Source: Georgenia sp. EYE_87
Lineage (GTDB): Bacteria; Actinomycetota; Actinomycetes; Actinomycetales; Actinomycetaceae
Reading direction: 5' to 3'
DNA: 39,444 nt
Assembly (NCBI RefSeq): GCF_023148685.1
Contig: NZ_JAHXNL010000023.1
Coordinates: 1-39,444 of the forward strand
The position numbers and the translations under genes are program-made. Below, piece by piece: positions 15,729 to 24,852 of this stretch (positions are counted from its first letter, which is position 1; each line of letters begins with the position of its first letter). The notes beneath the pieces were generated by a model. The model was given only the letters and a program-made list of their open reading frames with translations, did not search any database and was not told where the DNA came from.

Positions 15729-17372
15729 ATGCCCGACGGCCCCCTGATCGTCCAGTCCGACAAGTCCCTCCTCCTCGAGGTGGACCACCCGCGCGCCACC
15801 GAGGCGCGCCGGGCCATCGCCCCGTTCGCCGAGCTCGAGCGCGCCCCGGAGCACGTGCACACCTACCGGCTCACCCCGCTCGGCCTGTGGAACGCCCGCG
15901 CCGCCGGCCACGACGCGGAGCAGGTGGTCAGCGCGCTCATCGAGTACTCCCGCTACCCGGTGCCGCACGCGCTCCTGGTGGACGTCGCGGAGACGATGGA
16001 CCGCTACGGGCGCCTGCAGCTGGTCATGCACCCCACGCACGGCCTGGTCCTGCACGCCCTGGACCGGCCCGTGCTCGAGGAGGTCCTGCGCTCCAAGCGG
16101 GTCAAGGGTCTGCTCGGCGAGCGGATCGACGACGAGGACGTCGTCGTCCACCCCTCCGAGCGGGGCCACCTCAAGCAGGTGCTCGTCAAGCTCGGCTGGC
16201 CGGCGGAGGACCTCGCCGGGTACGTGGACGGCGAGGCGCACGCCATCGACCTGGAGCAGGACGGGTGGCACCTGCGGCCCTACCAGGAGGAGGCCGTCGA
16301 CACCTTCTGGCACGGCGGCTCCGGCGTCGTCGTCCTGCCCTGCGGGGCGGGCAAGACGCTGGTCGGCGCCGGCGCGATGGCGCGGTCGAAGACCACCACC
16401 CTGATCCTGGTGACCAACACCGTCTCGGCACGGCAGTGGCGCGAGGAGCTGGTCCGGCGCACCACCCTGACCGACGACGAGATCGGCGAGTACTCGGGGG
16501 CCCGCAAGGAGGTCCGGCCGGTCACGATCGCCACGTACCAGGTGCTGACCACCCGGCGGAAGGGCGTCTACACCCACCTCGAACTGCTTGACGCCCACGA
16601 CTGGGGTCTCATCCTCTACGACGAGGTGCACCTGCTGCCGGCGCCGATCTTCCGGATGACGGCGGACCTGCAGGCTCGGCGACGGCTGGGGCTGACCGCG
16701 ACGCTGGTGCGCGAGGACGGGCGCGAGGACGAGGTGTTCTCGCTCATCGGCCCGAAGCGCTACGACGCGCCGTGGAAGGACATCGAGGCGCAGGGCTACA
16801 TCGCGCCGGCCGAGTGCGTCGAGGTCCGCCTGACGCTGCCCGAGCACGACCGTCTCGTCTACGCGACGGCGGAGCCGGAGGAGCGGTACCGGCTGGCCGC
16901 GTCCGCGCCGGGGAAGACCAGGATCGTCCGTCAGATCCTCGAGCGGCACCCCGGCGAGCAGACCCTGGTCATCGGGCAGTACCTGGACCAGCTCGACGAG
17001 CTCTCCGAGTCGCTCGGCGCCCCGCTCATCACCGGGCAGACCACGGTCACCGAGCGGCAGCGGCTGTTCGACGCGTTCCGCACCGGGGAGATCCAGGTGC
17101 TCGTGGTGTCCAAGGTCGCGAACTTCTCGATCGACCTGCCGGAGGCGTCCGTGGCGGTGCAGGTGTCGGGGTCGTTCGGGTCGCGGCAGGAGGAAGCCCA
17201 GCGCCTGGGCCGCCTGATGCGGCCGAAGGCAGACGGCAGAACCGCACACTTCTACGCCGTGATCGCCCGGGACACCGTGGACCAGGACTTCGCCGCGCAC
17301 CGCCAGCGGTTCCTCGCCGAGCAGGGGTACGCCTACAAGATCATCGACGCCGAGGACCTCGCGACCGCGTGA
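15729..17372 (+). CDS. XPB/SSL2-type DNA repair helicase
   Basis: 547 residues. An N-terminal helicase-associated domain (1-180) precedes a superfamily 2 core. Walker A is P204-CGAGKT-210, motif II is D298-E-V-H301, and motif III is LTAT (322-325). The RED motif specific to XPB follows (R328-E-D330). Motif VI is QRLGRLMRP in the C-terminal half. In eukaryotes and archaea XPB opens DNA for repair and transcription. Bacterial homologues are typical of Actinobacteria and have ATP-dependent 3'-5' unwinding activity. There is no linked nuclease gene (for example Bax1) here. A hairpin follows the stop. Confidence 0.93.
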   Translation: MPDGPLIVQSDKSLLLEVDHPRATEARRAIAPFAELERAPEHVHTYRLTPLGLWNARAAGHDAEQVVSALIEYSRYPVPHALLVDVAETMDRYGRLQLVMHPTHGLVLHALDRPVLEEVLRSKRVKGLLGERIDDEDVVVHPSERGHLKQVLVKLGWPAEDLAGYVDGEAHAIDLEQDGWHLRPYQEEAVDTFWHGGSGVVVLPCGAGKTLVGAGAMARSKTTTLILVTNTVSARQWREELVRRTTLTDDEIGEYSGARKEVRPVTIATYQVLTTRRKGVYTHLELLDAHDWGLILYDEVHLLPAPIFRMTADLQARRRLGLTATLVREDGREDEVFSLIGPKRYDAPWKDIEAQGYIAPAECVEVRLTLPEHDRLVYATAEPEERYRLAASAPGKTRIVRQILERHPGEQTLVIGQYLDQLDELSESLGAPLITGQTTVTERQRLFDAFRTGEIQVLVVSKVANFSIDLPEASVAVQVSGSFGSRQEEAQRLGRLMRPKADGRTAHFYAVIARDTVDQDFAAHRQRFLAEQGYAYKIIDAEDLATA

Positions 17373-17380
17373 CGTCGGCG

Positions 17381-17413
17381 GCCGGCCGGGAGCCATGCTC
17401 CCGACCGGCCGGC
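17381..17413. terminator. Candidate bidirectional terminator between XPB and the isomerase gene
   Basis: GCCGGCC-GGGAGC pairs with GCTCCC-GA-CC-GGCCGGC, with a small bulge. It lies in the 67-base gap between two converging stops. There is no U-tract, as is common in very GC-rich genomes. Confidence 0.5.
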
Positions 17414-17439
17414 AGCGTTCTGCGGGCCCGGTCCTGGTT

Positions 17440-18444
17440 TCAGCGGGTGCTGAACGCCGCGTCGAAGGCGGCCGACGGCGGGGCGAACGCCAGGGAGCGC
17501 ACGAACTCCAGCGCCTCCGGCGCCCCGACGAGCCGGTCCATCCCGGCGTCCTCCCACTCGACGGAGATCGGGCCGTCGTAGCCGATCGTGTTGAGCATGC
17601 GGAAGGAGTCCTCCCAGGGCACGTCGCCGTGCCCCGTGGAGACGAAGTCCCAGCCGCGGCGGGGGTCCGCCCAGGGCAGGTGGGAGCCGAGCCGGCCGTT
17701 GCGGCCGTTGCCCACCCGGCGCTTCGCGTCCTTGCAGTCCACGTGGTAGATCCGGTCCCTGAAGTCCCACATGAACCCGACGGGGTCGAGGTCCTGCCAC
17801 ACGAAGTGGCTGGGGTCCCAGTTGAGCCCGAAGGCCTCCCGGTGGCCGATCGCCTCCATCGTGCGCACCGTCGTCCAGTAGTCGTAGGCGATCTCCGAGG
17901 GGTGCACCTCGTGGGCGAAGCGGACGCCGACCTCGTCGAAGACGTCGAGGATCGGGTTCCACCGGTCGGCGAAGTCCTGGTAGCCGGCGTCGATCAGCTC
18001 GGCGGAGACGGGCGGGAACATCGCGACGTACTTCCAGATCGCCGACCCGGTGAACCCGACGACGGTCCGCACGCCCAGCCGCGCCGCGGTCCGGGCGGTC
18101 AGCTTCATCTCCTCGGCCGCCCGCTGCCGCACGCCCTCGGGGTCGCCGTCGCCCCAGACCCTGTCCGAGAGCATGTCGCGGTGACGCTGGTCGATCGGGT
18201 CGTCGCAGACGGCCTGGCCCTTGAGGTGGTTCGAGATCGCCCAGACCTTCAGGCCGTACCGGTCGAGGATGTCGAGACGGTCCTGGATGTACACGTCGTC
18301 CTCGGCACCGCGCCAGGGGTCGAGGTGGTCGCCCCAGCAGGCGATCTCGAGCCCGTCGTACCCCCACTCCGACGCCAGGCGGGCGACCTCCTCGAACGGC
18401 AGGTCGGCCCACTGGCCGGTGAACAACGTGATCGGTCGTGCCAT
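17440..18444 (-). CDS. Sugar phosphate isomerase/epimerase-like TIM barrel protein
   Basis: 334 residues of the xylose isomerase-like/AP endonuclease 2 superfamily. Likely metal ligands at the barrel mouth are E179 (AHEVHP), D210 (NWDPSHF), H234 (YHVDCKD) and E296 (VEWED). Members isomerise, epimerise or eliminate on sugars, keto-sugars and inositols. Some act on 3-keto-glycosides made by Gfo/Idh/MocA dehydrogenases. The gene begins one base after such a dehydrogenase stop, in an ABC sugar-transport operon, so it probably acts on that enzyme's product. The exact reaction is not assignable. The ATG has a ggagag ribosome site. Confidence 0.87.
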   Translation of the reverse strand: MARPITLFTGQWADLPFEEVARLASEWGYDGLEIACWGDHLDPWRGAEDDVYIQDRLDILDRYGLKVWAISNHLKGQAVCDDPIDQRHRDMLSDRVWGDGDPEGVRQRAAEEMKLTARTAARLGVRTVVGFTGSAIWKYVAMFPPVSAELIDAGYQDFADRWNPILDVFDEVGVRFAHEVHPSEIAYDYWTTVRTMEAIGHREAFGLNWDPSHFVWQDLDPVGFMWDFRDRIYHVDCKDAKRRVGNGRNGRLGSHLPWADPRRGWDFVSTGHGDVPWEDSFRMLNTIGYDGPISVEWEDAGMDRLVGAPEALEFVRSLAFAPPSAAFDAAFSTR

Positions 18445-18445
18445 C

Positions 18446-19711
18446 TCACTCTCCTCGGCTCGGCCCCGCCGGGGCGGGGACGTCGTGAGTTCTCTCGGCC
18501 GGTGCCGCGCTCGCGTCCGCGGGCCGTCGGTGCTCGGCGACCTCGGTGTACGTGCTGCGGTTGCGGTGGGAGCGCTCGACGGCGTCGAGCACCCGCTGGA
18601 CGGCGAGCCCGTCGTCGAACGACGGCGTGGGCTGCTCGCCCGCCGCGACGGCCCGGACCAGGTCGACGACCTGGTGGACGAACCCGTGCTCGTAGCCCAG
18701 GCCGTGCCCGGGCGGCCACCAGCTGCCGACGTAGGGGTGGTCGGGCTCCGTGACCACGATCCGCCGGAACCCGCCGGTGCGGGCGGGCTCGCGCGCGTCG
18801 TAGTAGTTCAGGACGTTCATGTCCTCGAAGTCGAACGCGAGGGAGCCGGCGGAGCCGTTGACCTCGATGCGCAGCGCGTTCTTGCGGCCCCAGGCGAAGC
18901 GGGTGGCCTCGAACACCGCCGGGGCGCCGCCGGCGAGCTCGCCGGTGAACATGGCCACGTCGTCGACGGTCACCGGGCCGCGCTCGCTGCCGCCCTTGCC
19001 GCTCAGCCCGGCGAAGCTCTCGGCGACCGGCCGTTCGGTCACGAGGGTGTCGAGCCGGCCGGAGACCCCGGCGACCCGCTGCCCGGTGATGAAGTGCGCG
19101 AGATCGACGATGTGGGCACCGATGTCTCCGAGGGCACCGGATCCGGCCTTCGCCTTGTCGGTGCGCCACGACAGCGGGGTGCTCTCGTCGGCGAGCCAGT
19201 CCTGCAGGTACTGGCAGCGCACCTGCCTGACCTCGCCGATGCGCCCCTCCGCGACGAGCTCGCGCGCCAGGGCGACGGCCGGGACGCGCCGGTAGGTGAA
19301 CCCGACCATCGAGAGCACCCCGCGCGCCGCGGCGTCCGCCGCGGCCCCGGCCATCAGCTCCGCCTCGGCGAGGGTGTTCGCCATCGGCTTCTCGACGAGC
19401 ACGTGCTTGCCGGCCGCGAGCGCGGCCGTGGCGATCTCGGCGTGGGTGTCCCCCGGGGTGCAGATGTCGACGAGGTCGACGTCGTCGCGCTCGACGACGC
19501 GACGCCAGTCCGTCTCCGCCTCGGCCCAGCCGAGGTGCCTCGCGGCCTCCGCCGAGCGCTCCGGCGAGCGGCCGACGAGGACCTGCATGACCGGCTCCCG
19601 GGGAAGGTCGAAGATCCGTGGCGCCCCCCGCCAACCCTGGGAGTGGGCCCGCCCCATGAAGGCGTGACCCACCATCGCCACCCGCAGCGGGCGGCCTGCT
19701 GCTTCACTCAT
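18446..19711 (-). CDS. Gfo/Idh/MocA family NAD(P)-dependent sugar dehydrogenase
   Basis: 421 residues. The Rossmann motif is G15-HAFM-G20. The family motif E107-K-P109 (VEKPMA) and the D196-IGA-H200 catalytic region ([14 protein letters not shown]) are intact. The [15 protein letters not shown] segment resembles that of glucoside or levoglucosan 3-dehydrogenases; this is recollection of the family, not a search. The start at 19711 (MSEAAG) has gggag seven bases upstream and is preferred over a GTG at 19729. The C-terminal ~35 residues are Pro/Ala-rich. It is likely to oxidise the sugar delivered by the upstream transporter. Confidence 0.88.
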   Translation of the reverse strand: MSEAAGRPLRVAMVGHAFMGRAHSQGWRGAPRIFDLPREPVMQVLVGRSPERSAEAARHLGWAEAETDWRRVVERDDVDLVDICTPGDTHAEIATAALAAGKHVLVEKPMANTLAEAELMAGAAADAAARGVLSMVGFTYRRVPAVALARELVAEGRIGEVRQVRCQYLQDWLADESTPLSWRTDKAKAGSGALGDIGAHIVDLAHFITGQRVAGVSGRLDTLVTERPVAESFAGLSGKGGSERGPVTVDDVAMFTGELAGGAPAVFEATRFAWGRKNALRIEVNGSAGSLAFDFEDMNVLNYYDAREPARTGGFRRIVVTEPDHPYVGSWWPPGHGLGYEHGFVHQVVDLVRAVAAGEQPTPSFDDGLAVQRVLDAVERSHRNRSTYTEVAEHRRPADASAAPAERTHDVPAPAGPSRGE

Positions 19712-19787
19712 GATGTCTCCCTCTCGCACCGGTCTGTACGCCAGCGCCCGGCCCGGGCCGTGCTCGGCCCGGGCCAGGTCGGTGGCG

Positions 19788-20840
19788 TCAGGACTCGAAC
19801 GCGGTCGGCAGGTACTGCTCGACGTTCTCGGCGGTGACCACCGGTGCGTAGAGCTGGACGAGGCGGGGCACCTCGATCTCGACGAGGTCGCCCATGGCCT
19901 TGCCCTGGGCGAGGAGGCGGGCCAGGCGGATGCCGTCGGCGGCCTGGGTGGCCGGGTAGATGACGGTGGCCTCGACGACGGAGTCGCCGGACTGGATCTC
20001 GCGCATCACGTTGGCCGAGCCGGCACCGCCGACGAGGAAGAACTCGTCGCGGCCGGCGTTCTCGATGGCCGCGAGGACGCCGACGCCCTGGTCGTCGTCG
20101 TGGTTCCAGATCGCGTCGATCTCGGGCGCGGCCTGGAGCAGGTTCGCCGTCGCGGACTCGCCGCCCTGGACGGTGAAGTCGGCCGCCACGCGGTTGGAGA
20201 CTTCGAGGCCGCACTCGCCGAGCGCGTCGGCGAAGCCCTGGCTGCGGTCCTGGGTGAGCGGCAGGTTGTCGATGCCCGCGATCTCGGCGATGACGGCGTC
20301 ATCCTGGTCGCCGAGCTGCTCGCAGATGTACTCGCCGGCGCTGCGGCCCATGCCGTAGTTGTCGCCGAGGACCGTCACGCGGGCGGCCTCGGGGCGGGAG
20401 AACTCGCGGTCGACGTTGATAACCGGGATGCCGGCCTCCATCGCCTCGGTGGCGATCTCGGTGAGGGCGGCGCCGTCGAAGGGCAGCAGAACGATCGCGT
20501 CGACGCCGTCGTTGATGAAGGTCTCCACCTGGGAGATCTGCAGGTTGACGTCGTTCGTGCCCTCGGCGACCTGGAGGTCGACGTCCTCGAACTTCGCGGC
20601 CTCCGCCTCGGCGGCGGACGTGATGGCACCCATCCAGCCGTGGTCGGCGGCGGGGGCGGAGAACCCGATGGTGACAGTCTCGCCGGGCTCGTCGTTGGCG
20701 CCGACGGCGGCGTTGCCGCTCCCGGCGCCGTTCCCGGTGTCGGCGGTCTCCTCAGGGGTGTTGGAGGTGCAGGCGGCGAGCAGCGCCGCGGAGGCGAGCA
20801 GCGCCACGGGGGCGGCGATGCGACGGACGGTCGCGGACAT
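19788..20840 (-). CDS. Sugar ABC transporter substrate-binding lipoprotein (RbsB-like)
   Basis: 350 residues. A lipoprotein signal with lipobox L-A-A-C24 is followed by a short Gly/Asn/Thr linker. The periplasmic-binding protein type 1 fold begins at TIGFSAPAADHGWMGA and includes the hinge-region INDGVDAIVLLPFDG and VINVDREFS. This is the ribose/galactose/inositol class (Peripla_BP_4). An aaaggagacc ribosome site supports the ATG at 20840 over an upstream in-frame start. The ligand is unknown. It lies 66 bases downstream of the permease gene. Confidence 0.92.
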   Translation of the reverse strand: MSATVRRIAAPVALLASAALLAACTSNTPEETADTGNGAGSGNAAVGANDEPGETVTIGFSAPAADHGWMGAITSAAEAEAAKFEDVDLQVAEGTNDVNLQISQVETFINDGVDAIVLLPFDGAALTEIATEAMEAGIPVINVDREFSRPEAARVTVLGDNYGMGRSAGEYICEQLGDQDDAVIAEIAGIDNLPLTQDRSQGFADALGECGLEVSNRVAADFTVQGGESATANLLQAAPEIDAIWNHDDDQGVGVLAAIENAGRDEFFLVGGAGSANVMREIQSGDSVVEATVIYPATQAADGIRLARLLAQGKAMGDLVEIEVPRLVQLYAPVVTAENVEQYLPTAFES

Positions 20841-20906
20841 GGTGGTCTCCTTTGACATGCGGAACTCGGGTGGGGGCGGGGCGGGGACGGAGGTCGGGCG
20901 GGGCCG

Positions 20907-21980
20907 TCAGCTTGACCGGGCCCGGGCGGCGAAGCGCTGCTGGAGCAGGACGGCGAGGACGATGATCGCGCCCTTGGCGAGGGCCTGCGCCGAGATGGAC
21001 AGGTTGTTCTGGATGAAGATGTTCGTCAGGACGGCGAAGACGAGGACGCCGAGGACGGTGCCGACGATCGTGCCGCGACCGCCGATGAGGAGGGTCCCGC
21101 CGACGACGACGGCCGCGATGGCGTCCAGCTCGTAGAGGTAGCCGTGCGTGGAGCTGCCGGCCGTCGTGCGGGCGAGCATCATGAGCGCGCCGAGCCCCGC
21201 CGTGAGCCCGGCCAGCGTGAACACCCACATGGTGTGGCGCTGGACCTTGATGCCGGCCAGGCGGGCCGCCTCCGGGTTGCCGCCGACGGCGATCGTGCGC
21301 CGGCCGAACGTGGTGCGGGCGAGCAGGACCCACCCGGCGACCGCGACCAGGACGAACATCCACACGATCACCGGCACGCCGAGGACGTCGGCGCGGAAGA
21401 AGTCGAGGTAGCCCTCGACGTTGACGATCTGCGTGCGGCGGTTGGAAATGATCTCCGCCAGTCCGCGGGCCGCGACGAGCATCGCCAGGGTGGCGATGAA
21501 CGGGACCACCCGGCCGTAGGCCACGATCGCGCCGTTGATCAGGCCGGCCCCGGCGCCGACGGCGAGCGCGGTGAAGACCATGATGACCCAGTGGGTGTCC
21601 TGCGCCATCGTCTGCGTGGCCAGCGTCGAGGCCCACACGGTCGCCAGGCCCATCACGGAGCCGACCGAGAGGTCGATGCCGCCGGCGGTGATGACGAAGG
21701 TGACACCGATGCTGATGACCCCGATGACCGCGGTCTGCTCGAGGATCACCATGATGTTGCTCAGGCCGACGAACCGCTCGCCGGACGTGATGACGCCGAT
21801 GATGATGAGCAGGACGAGGGCGATGATCAGGCCCAGGCTGTGGCCGAGGCCGCCGAGCTGGAACCTCGGGGTGCGCCTGCCCCGGTCCGGGACCGGGCTC
21901 ACGTCACGGTTGGTCGGCGGCAGCCCGTTCTCCTCGGGGCTGCTGCCGGCCGCCGCGGTGGCCGGCTGGTTCTCGCTCAT
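20907..21980 (-). CDS. Sugar ABC transporter permease (RbsC-like)
   Basis: 357 residues with a hydrophilic N-terminus (1-45) and eight to ten membrane helices of the branched-chain/ribose permease family. Conserved segments include ITAGGIDLSVGS (about 98-109), TFGRRTIAVGGNPEAARLAGI, and VVVGGTLLIGGRGTIVGTVLG, which includes the site that couples to the ATPase. The ATG overlaps the ATPase stop (ATGA), so the two are translationally coupled. It should form the channel for the substrate captured by the neighbouring lipoprotein. Confidence 0.93.
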   Translation of the reverse strand: MSENQPATAAAGSSPEENGLPPTNRDVSPVPDRGRRTPRFQLGGLGHSLGLIIALVLLIIIGVITSGERFVGLSNIMVILEQTAVIGVISIGVTFVITAGGIDLSVGSVMGLATVWASTLATQTMAQDTHWVIMVFTALAVGAGAGLINGAIVAYGRVVPFIATLAMLVAARGLAEIISNRRTQIVNVEGYLDFFRADVLGVPVIVWMFVLVAVAGWVLLARTTFGRRTIAVGGNPEAARLAGIKVQRHTMWVFTLAGLTAGLGALMMLARTTAGSSTHGYLYELDAIAAVVVGGTLLIGGRGTIVGTVLGVLVFAVLTNIFIQNNLSISAQALAKGAIIVLAVLLQQRFAARARSS

Positions 21981-23497
21981 GCGTGTGTTCCTTCCATGAC
22001 GAGGTCGAGCACTCGGTGCTCGTCGATCTGGCCGGCCGGCCCGGAGTGGACCACGGCGCCGTCGGCGACGACGAGGACGTGGTCCGCGAGGCCGAGCACC
22101 TCCTCGATCTCGCTGGAGACGACGACGATCGCGGCCCCCTCGGCCGCGAGCCGGCGGATGAGCGTGTAGATCTCGGCGCGGGCGCCGACGTCGACGCCGC
22201 GCGTGGGCTCGTCGAGCAGCAGCACGGCACAGCCGTGGACGAGCCAGCGGGCGAGCATCGCCTTCTGCTGGTTGCCGCCCGAGAGGGTGCGGATGATGCG
22301 GCGGGGATCCGCGGGCGCGAGCTGGAGCGCCCGGATCTGCTCCTCGGCGGCGGCCCGCTCCGCACGCTCGTCGAGGAACGCGCCGCGGGCGAAGCGCGCG
22401 AAGGTCGACAGGGTGATGTTGCGGAAGACCGGCTCGTCGAGCAGGAGCCCCTGGCTCTTGCGTTCCTCGGGCGCCAGGCCGACGCCGGCGGAGACCGCGG
22501 CCGGCACCGAGCCGCGACGCAGCGCCCTACCGTTGACCCTGACCGTGCCCGCGCTGGCGTGGCGGGCCCCGTAGAGGGTCTCCAGGATCTCGGACCGGCC
22601 GGCGCCGACGAGTCCGGCGAGGCCGACGATCTCGCCGGGCCGGACGGTGAAGGAGACGTCGGCGAAGACCCCGGTCAGGGCCAGCCCCTCGACCTCTAGG
22701 ACCGGCCGGTCCGACGTGATGCCGGCTCCGGCACCGCCGAAGTTCGCCTCGACCTCCCGGCCGGTCATGAGCGGGATGAGCTTCGCCGTCGGGGTGTCGG
22801 CGACGGCCAGCCCGGTGGCGACCGTCCGGCCGTCCTTCAGGACGGTGATCCGGTCGCCGATCTGGCGGATCTCCTCGAGTCGGTGGGAGATGTAGATGAT
22901 GGCGACGCCCTCCGCGCTCAGCGAGCGCACCACGCGGAAGAGGTTCGAGACCTCCTCCGGGTCGAGCACCGCGGACGGTTCGTCCATGACGATGACCTTC
23001 GCGTCCCGGGACAGCGCGCGGGCCATGGAGACGATCTGCTTGCCGGCGGCGGAGAGCCGTCCCACCTCCCGCGAGGGCGAGATCTCGGGGTGCCCGAGCC
23101 GGCGGAGCAGGTCACGGGTACGGCTGTGGGCCTCGGCCCGTCGGAGGAACCCGCCGTTGGCGAGCTCGTGGCCCAGGTAGATGTTCTCGGCGACGCTAAG
23201 CCCGTCGACGACGTCGAGCTCCTGGTACATGGTCGCGACGCCGAGCTCGAGGGCGGCCTGCGGCGAGCCGATCGTCACGGGTTCGCCCTGCCACAGGATC
23301 TCTCCCCGGTCCGGGCGGTGGGCGCCCGCGAGCGTCTTGATGAGCGTGGACTTGCCGGCGCCGTTCTGCCCGAGGAGGCAGTGCACCTCGCCGGCGCGGA
23401 TGTCGAGGTCGACGCCGTCGAGCGCCTTGGCTCCCGGGAAGTGCTTCACGATGCCGTGCATCTGCAGCAACGGCGCTGGGGGGTCTGCTGTGACCAT
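21977..23497 (-). CDS. Sugar ABC transporter ATPase with two ABC domains (RbsA/MglA-like)
   Basis: 506 residues, two fused nucleotide-binding domains. Domain 1 has Walker A GQNGAGKS (43-50), Walker B VIVMDEPSAVLD and an atypical signature LSAAGKQ. Domain 2 has the degenerate Walker A GLVGAGRSE, signature LSGGNQQK and Walker B LLLDEPTRGVD. This is the standard sugar-importer arrangement. The ATG at 23497 lacks a ribosome site and lies six bases after a good -10 box, indicating a leaderless mRNA. It is the first gene of the minus-strand operon and diverges from the ROK repressor. Confidence 0.93.
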   Translation of the reverse strand: MVTADPPAPLLQMHGIVKHFPGAKALDGVDLDIRAGEVHCLLGQNGAGKSTLIKTLAGAHRPDRGEILWQGEPVTIGSPQAALELGVATMYQELDVVDGLSVAENIYLGHELANGGFLRRAEAHSRTRDLLRRLGHPEISPSREVGRLSAAGKQIVSMARALSRDAKVIVMDEPSAVLDPEEVSNLFRVVRSLSAEGVAIIYISHRLEEIRQIGDRITVLKDGRTVATGLAVADTPTAKLIPLMTGREVEANFGGAGAGITSDRPVLEVEGLALTGVFADVSFTVRPGEIVGLAGLVGAGRSEILETLYGARHASAGTVRVNGRALRRGSVPAAVSAGVGLAPEERKSQGLLLDEPVFRNITLSTFARFARGAFLDERAERAAAEEQIRALQLAPADPRRIIRTLSGGNQQKAMLARWLVHGCAVLLLDEPTRGVDVGARAEIYTLIRRLAAEGAAIVVVSSEIEEVLGLADHVLVVADGAVVHSGPAGQIDEHRVLDLVMEGTHA

Positions 23498-23532
23498 GGG
23501 CACAACATAGAGGGACTTTCGTCGCGGGTCAA
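23498..23532 (-). promoter_or_regulatory. Sigma-A type promoter of the sugar ABC operon, predicted leaderless
   Basis: On the minus strand TTGACC (23527-23532) and TATGTT (23504-23509) are separated by exactly 17 bases. Six bases then lead to the A of the ATG at 23497, so transcription should start at or next to the start codon. There is no ribosome site in between. Confidence 0.72.
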
Positions 23533-23565
23533 GCAAAAGATGTCGGAACCGTCGACGACAAAAGT
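23515..23565. promoter_or_regulatory. Candidate ROK-repressor operator half-sites
   Basis: ACTTTCGTCG (23515-23524) and CGACAAAAGT (23556-23565) are inverted copies of ACTTT(C/T)GTCG. Their starts are 41 bases apart, about four helical turns. The first lies between the -10 and -35 of the ABC operon; the second lies upstream of the ROK gene where its -35 should be. Both are in the only divergent gap of the module. Binding is inferred. Confidence 0.45.
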
Positions 23566-23589
23566 GCGGGCCAGTGGTTAACTAGTGCT

Positions 23590-24828
23590 ATGGCAATCCT
23601 GCAGACCACGGTCGGTGGAGCCGCCAGGCAGTGGAGCCAGCCCGCTCCCCCGAGCAGCGCCGGCAGCCTCTTCCAGCTCCTCCGGGACGGCAGTCCCCGC
23701 ACCCGCGCCGAGCTGGCGGCGGTCACCGGCCTGGCCCGGTCGACGATCTCCGCCCGGGTGGAGGACCTCCTGTCGTCGAAGCTCGTCGCGCCGACCGGCG
23801 AGGCGGTCTCGACCGGTGGCCGGCCGCCGGCGACCTTCGCGTTCAACCCCGGCGCCCGCTTCGTCCTGGCGGTCGACCTGGGGGTCAGCCACGCGCGCGT
23901 CGCGGTGACCGACCTGGCCAACCGCGTCCTGGCCGAGGACATGCTCGACCAGTCGATCGCCGCCGGGCCGGTCGCCGTGCTCGACGCCGTCACCGACGTG
24001 GCGCTGCGACTGGTCGACGAGGTCGGCCGCCCCCTCTCGGACCTCGCCGGCGTCGGCATCGGGCTGCCCGGCCCGGTCGAGCACGACTCCGGCCGCCCCA
24101 CCAGCCCGCCGGTCATGCCGGGCTGGGACCGTTTCGACGTCCCCGGGTACCTGCGCGAGACCTTCCCGGTGCCGATCCTCGTCGACAACGACGTCAACAT
24201 CATGGCGCTGGGCGAGCACGAGGCCGTCTACCCCGACATCGAGGACATGATCTTCCTCAAGATCGCCACGGGCATCGGCGCGGGGATCATCAGCGACGGC
24301 GCCCTGCAGCGCGGGGCCCAGGGTGCCGCCGGGGACCTCGGGCACATCGCGGTGCCCGACGGCAACACCACGTCGTGCACGTGCGGGAACGTCGGCTGCC
24401 TGGAGGCGGTCGCCTCCGGTCAGGCGGTGGCCGCCCGGCTCCGCGAGCAGGGCTACGCCGTCGGGACCAACGCGGAGCTCGTCGAGCTGGTCCGTTCGGG
24501 GGACCGCGGCGCGGTCCAGGCGGTGCGCCAGGCCGGCCGCCACATCGGTGCCGTGCTCGCCGGCTGCGTCAACATGCTCAACCCCTCCGTCATCGTGATC
24601 GGCGGCGTCGTCGCCGCCGTCGGCGAGCATCTCCTCGCCGGCATCCGGGAGTCGGTCTACAGCCGTTCCCTGCCGCTGGCGACGCAGCACCTGCGGATCG
24701 TCAGCTCCCGGACGGAGGGCCGCGCCGGCGTCCTCGGCGCGTCCACGCTGGTCACCCAGCACGCCCTCTCCCCCGAGGGGATCAACGCCATCACCGGCGC
24801 CGCGTCGCTGGAGGCCGTCGCGCCCTGA
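23590..24828 (+). CDS. ROK-family transcriptional repressor of the sugar operon (XylR/NagC-like)
   Basis: 412 residues. An N-terminal winged HTH (about 25-85, TRAELAAVTGLARSTISARVEDL) is joined to a ROK sugar-kinase-like domain. The ROK zinc/signature motif C263-x-C265-G-x2-G-C270-LE272 and the DNDVN motif are intact, so sugar sensing is likely. It is divergent from the ABC-dehydrogenase-isomerase operon, with 92 bases between the starts. Proteins of this type usually repress sugar uptake genes and release DNA on binding a sugar. The inducer should be the transported sugar or its product. Confidence 0.92.
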   Translation: MAILQTTVGGAARQWSQPAPPSSAGSLFQLLRDGSPRTRAELAAVTGLARSTISARVEDLLSSKLVAPTGEAVSTGGRPPATFAFNPGARFVLAVDLGVSHARVAVTDLANRVLAEDMLDQSIAAGPVAVLDAVTDVALRLVDEVGRPLSDLAGVGIGLPGPVEHDSGRPTSPPVMPGWDRFDVPGYLRETFPVPILVDNDVNIMALGEHEAVYPDIEDMIFLKIATGIGAGIISDGALQRGAQGAAGDLGHIAVPDGNTTSCTCGNVGCLEAVASGQAVAARLREQGYAVGTNAELVELVRSGDRGAVQAVRQAGRHIGAVLAGCVNMLNPSVIVIGGVVAAVGEHLLAGIRESVYSRSLPLATQHLRIVSSRTEGRAGVLGASTLVTQHALSPEGINAITGAASLEAVAP

Positions 24829-24852
24829 CCCCGGACCTCACCGCTCCGGTCC

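Noticed and set aside
21977-23497. Frame damage from the odd ABC signature LSAAGKQ and degenerate second Walker A
   Set aside because: Both features are normal for RbsA-type fused sugar ATPases.
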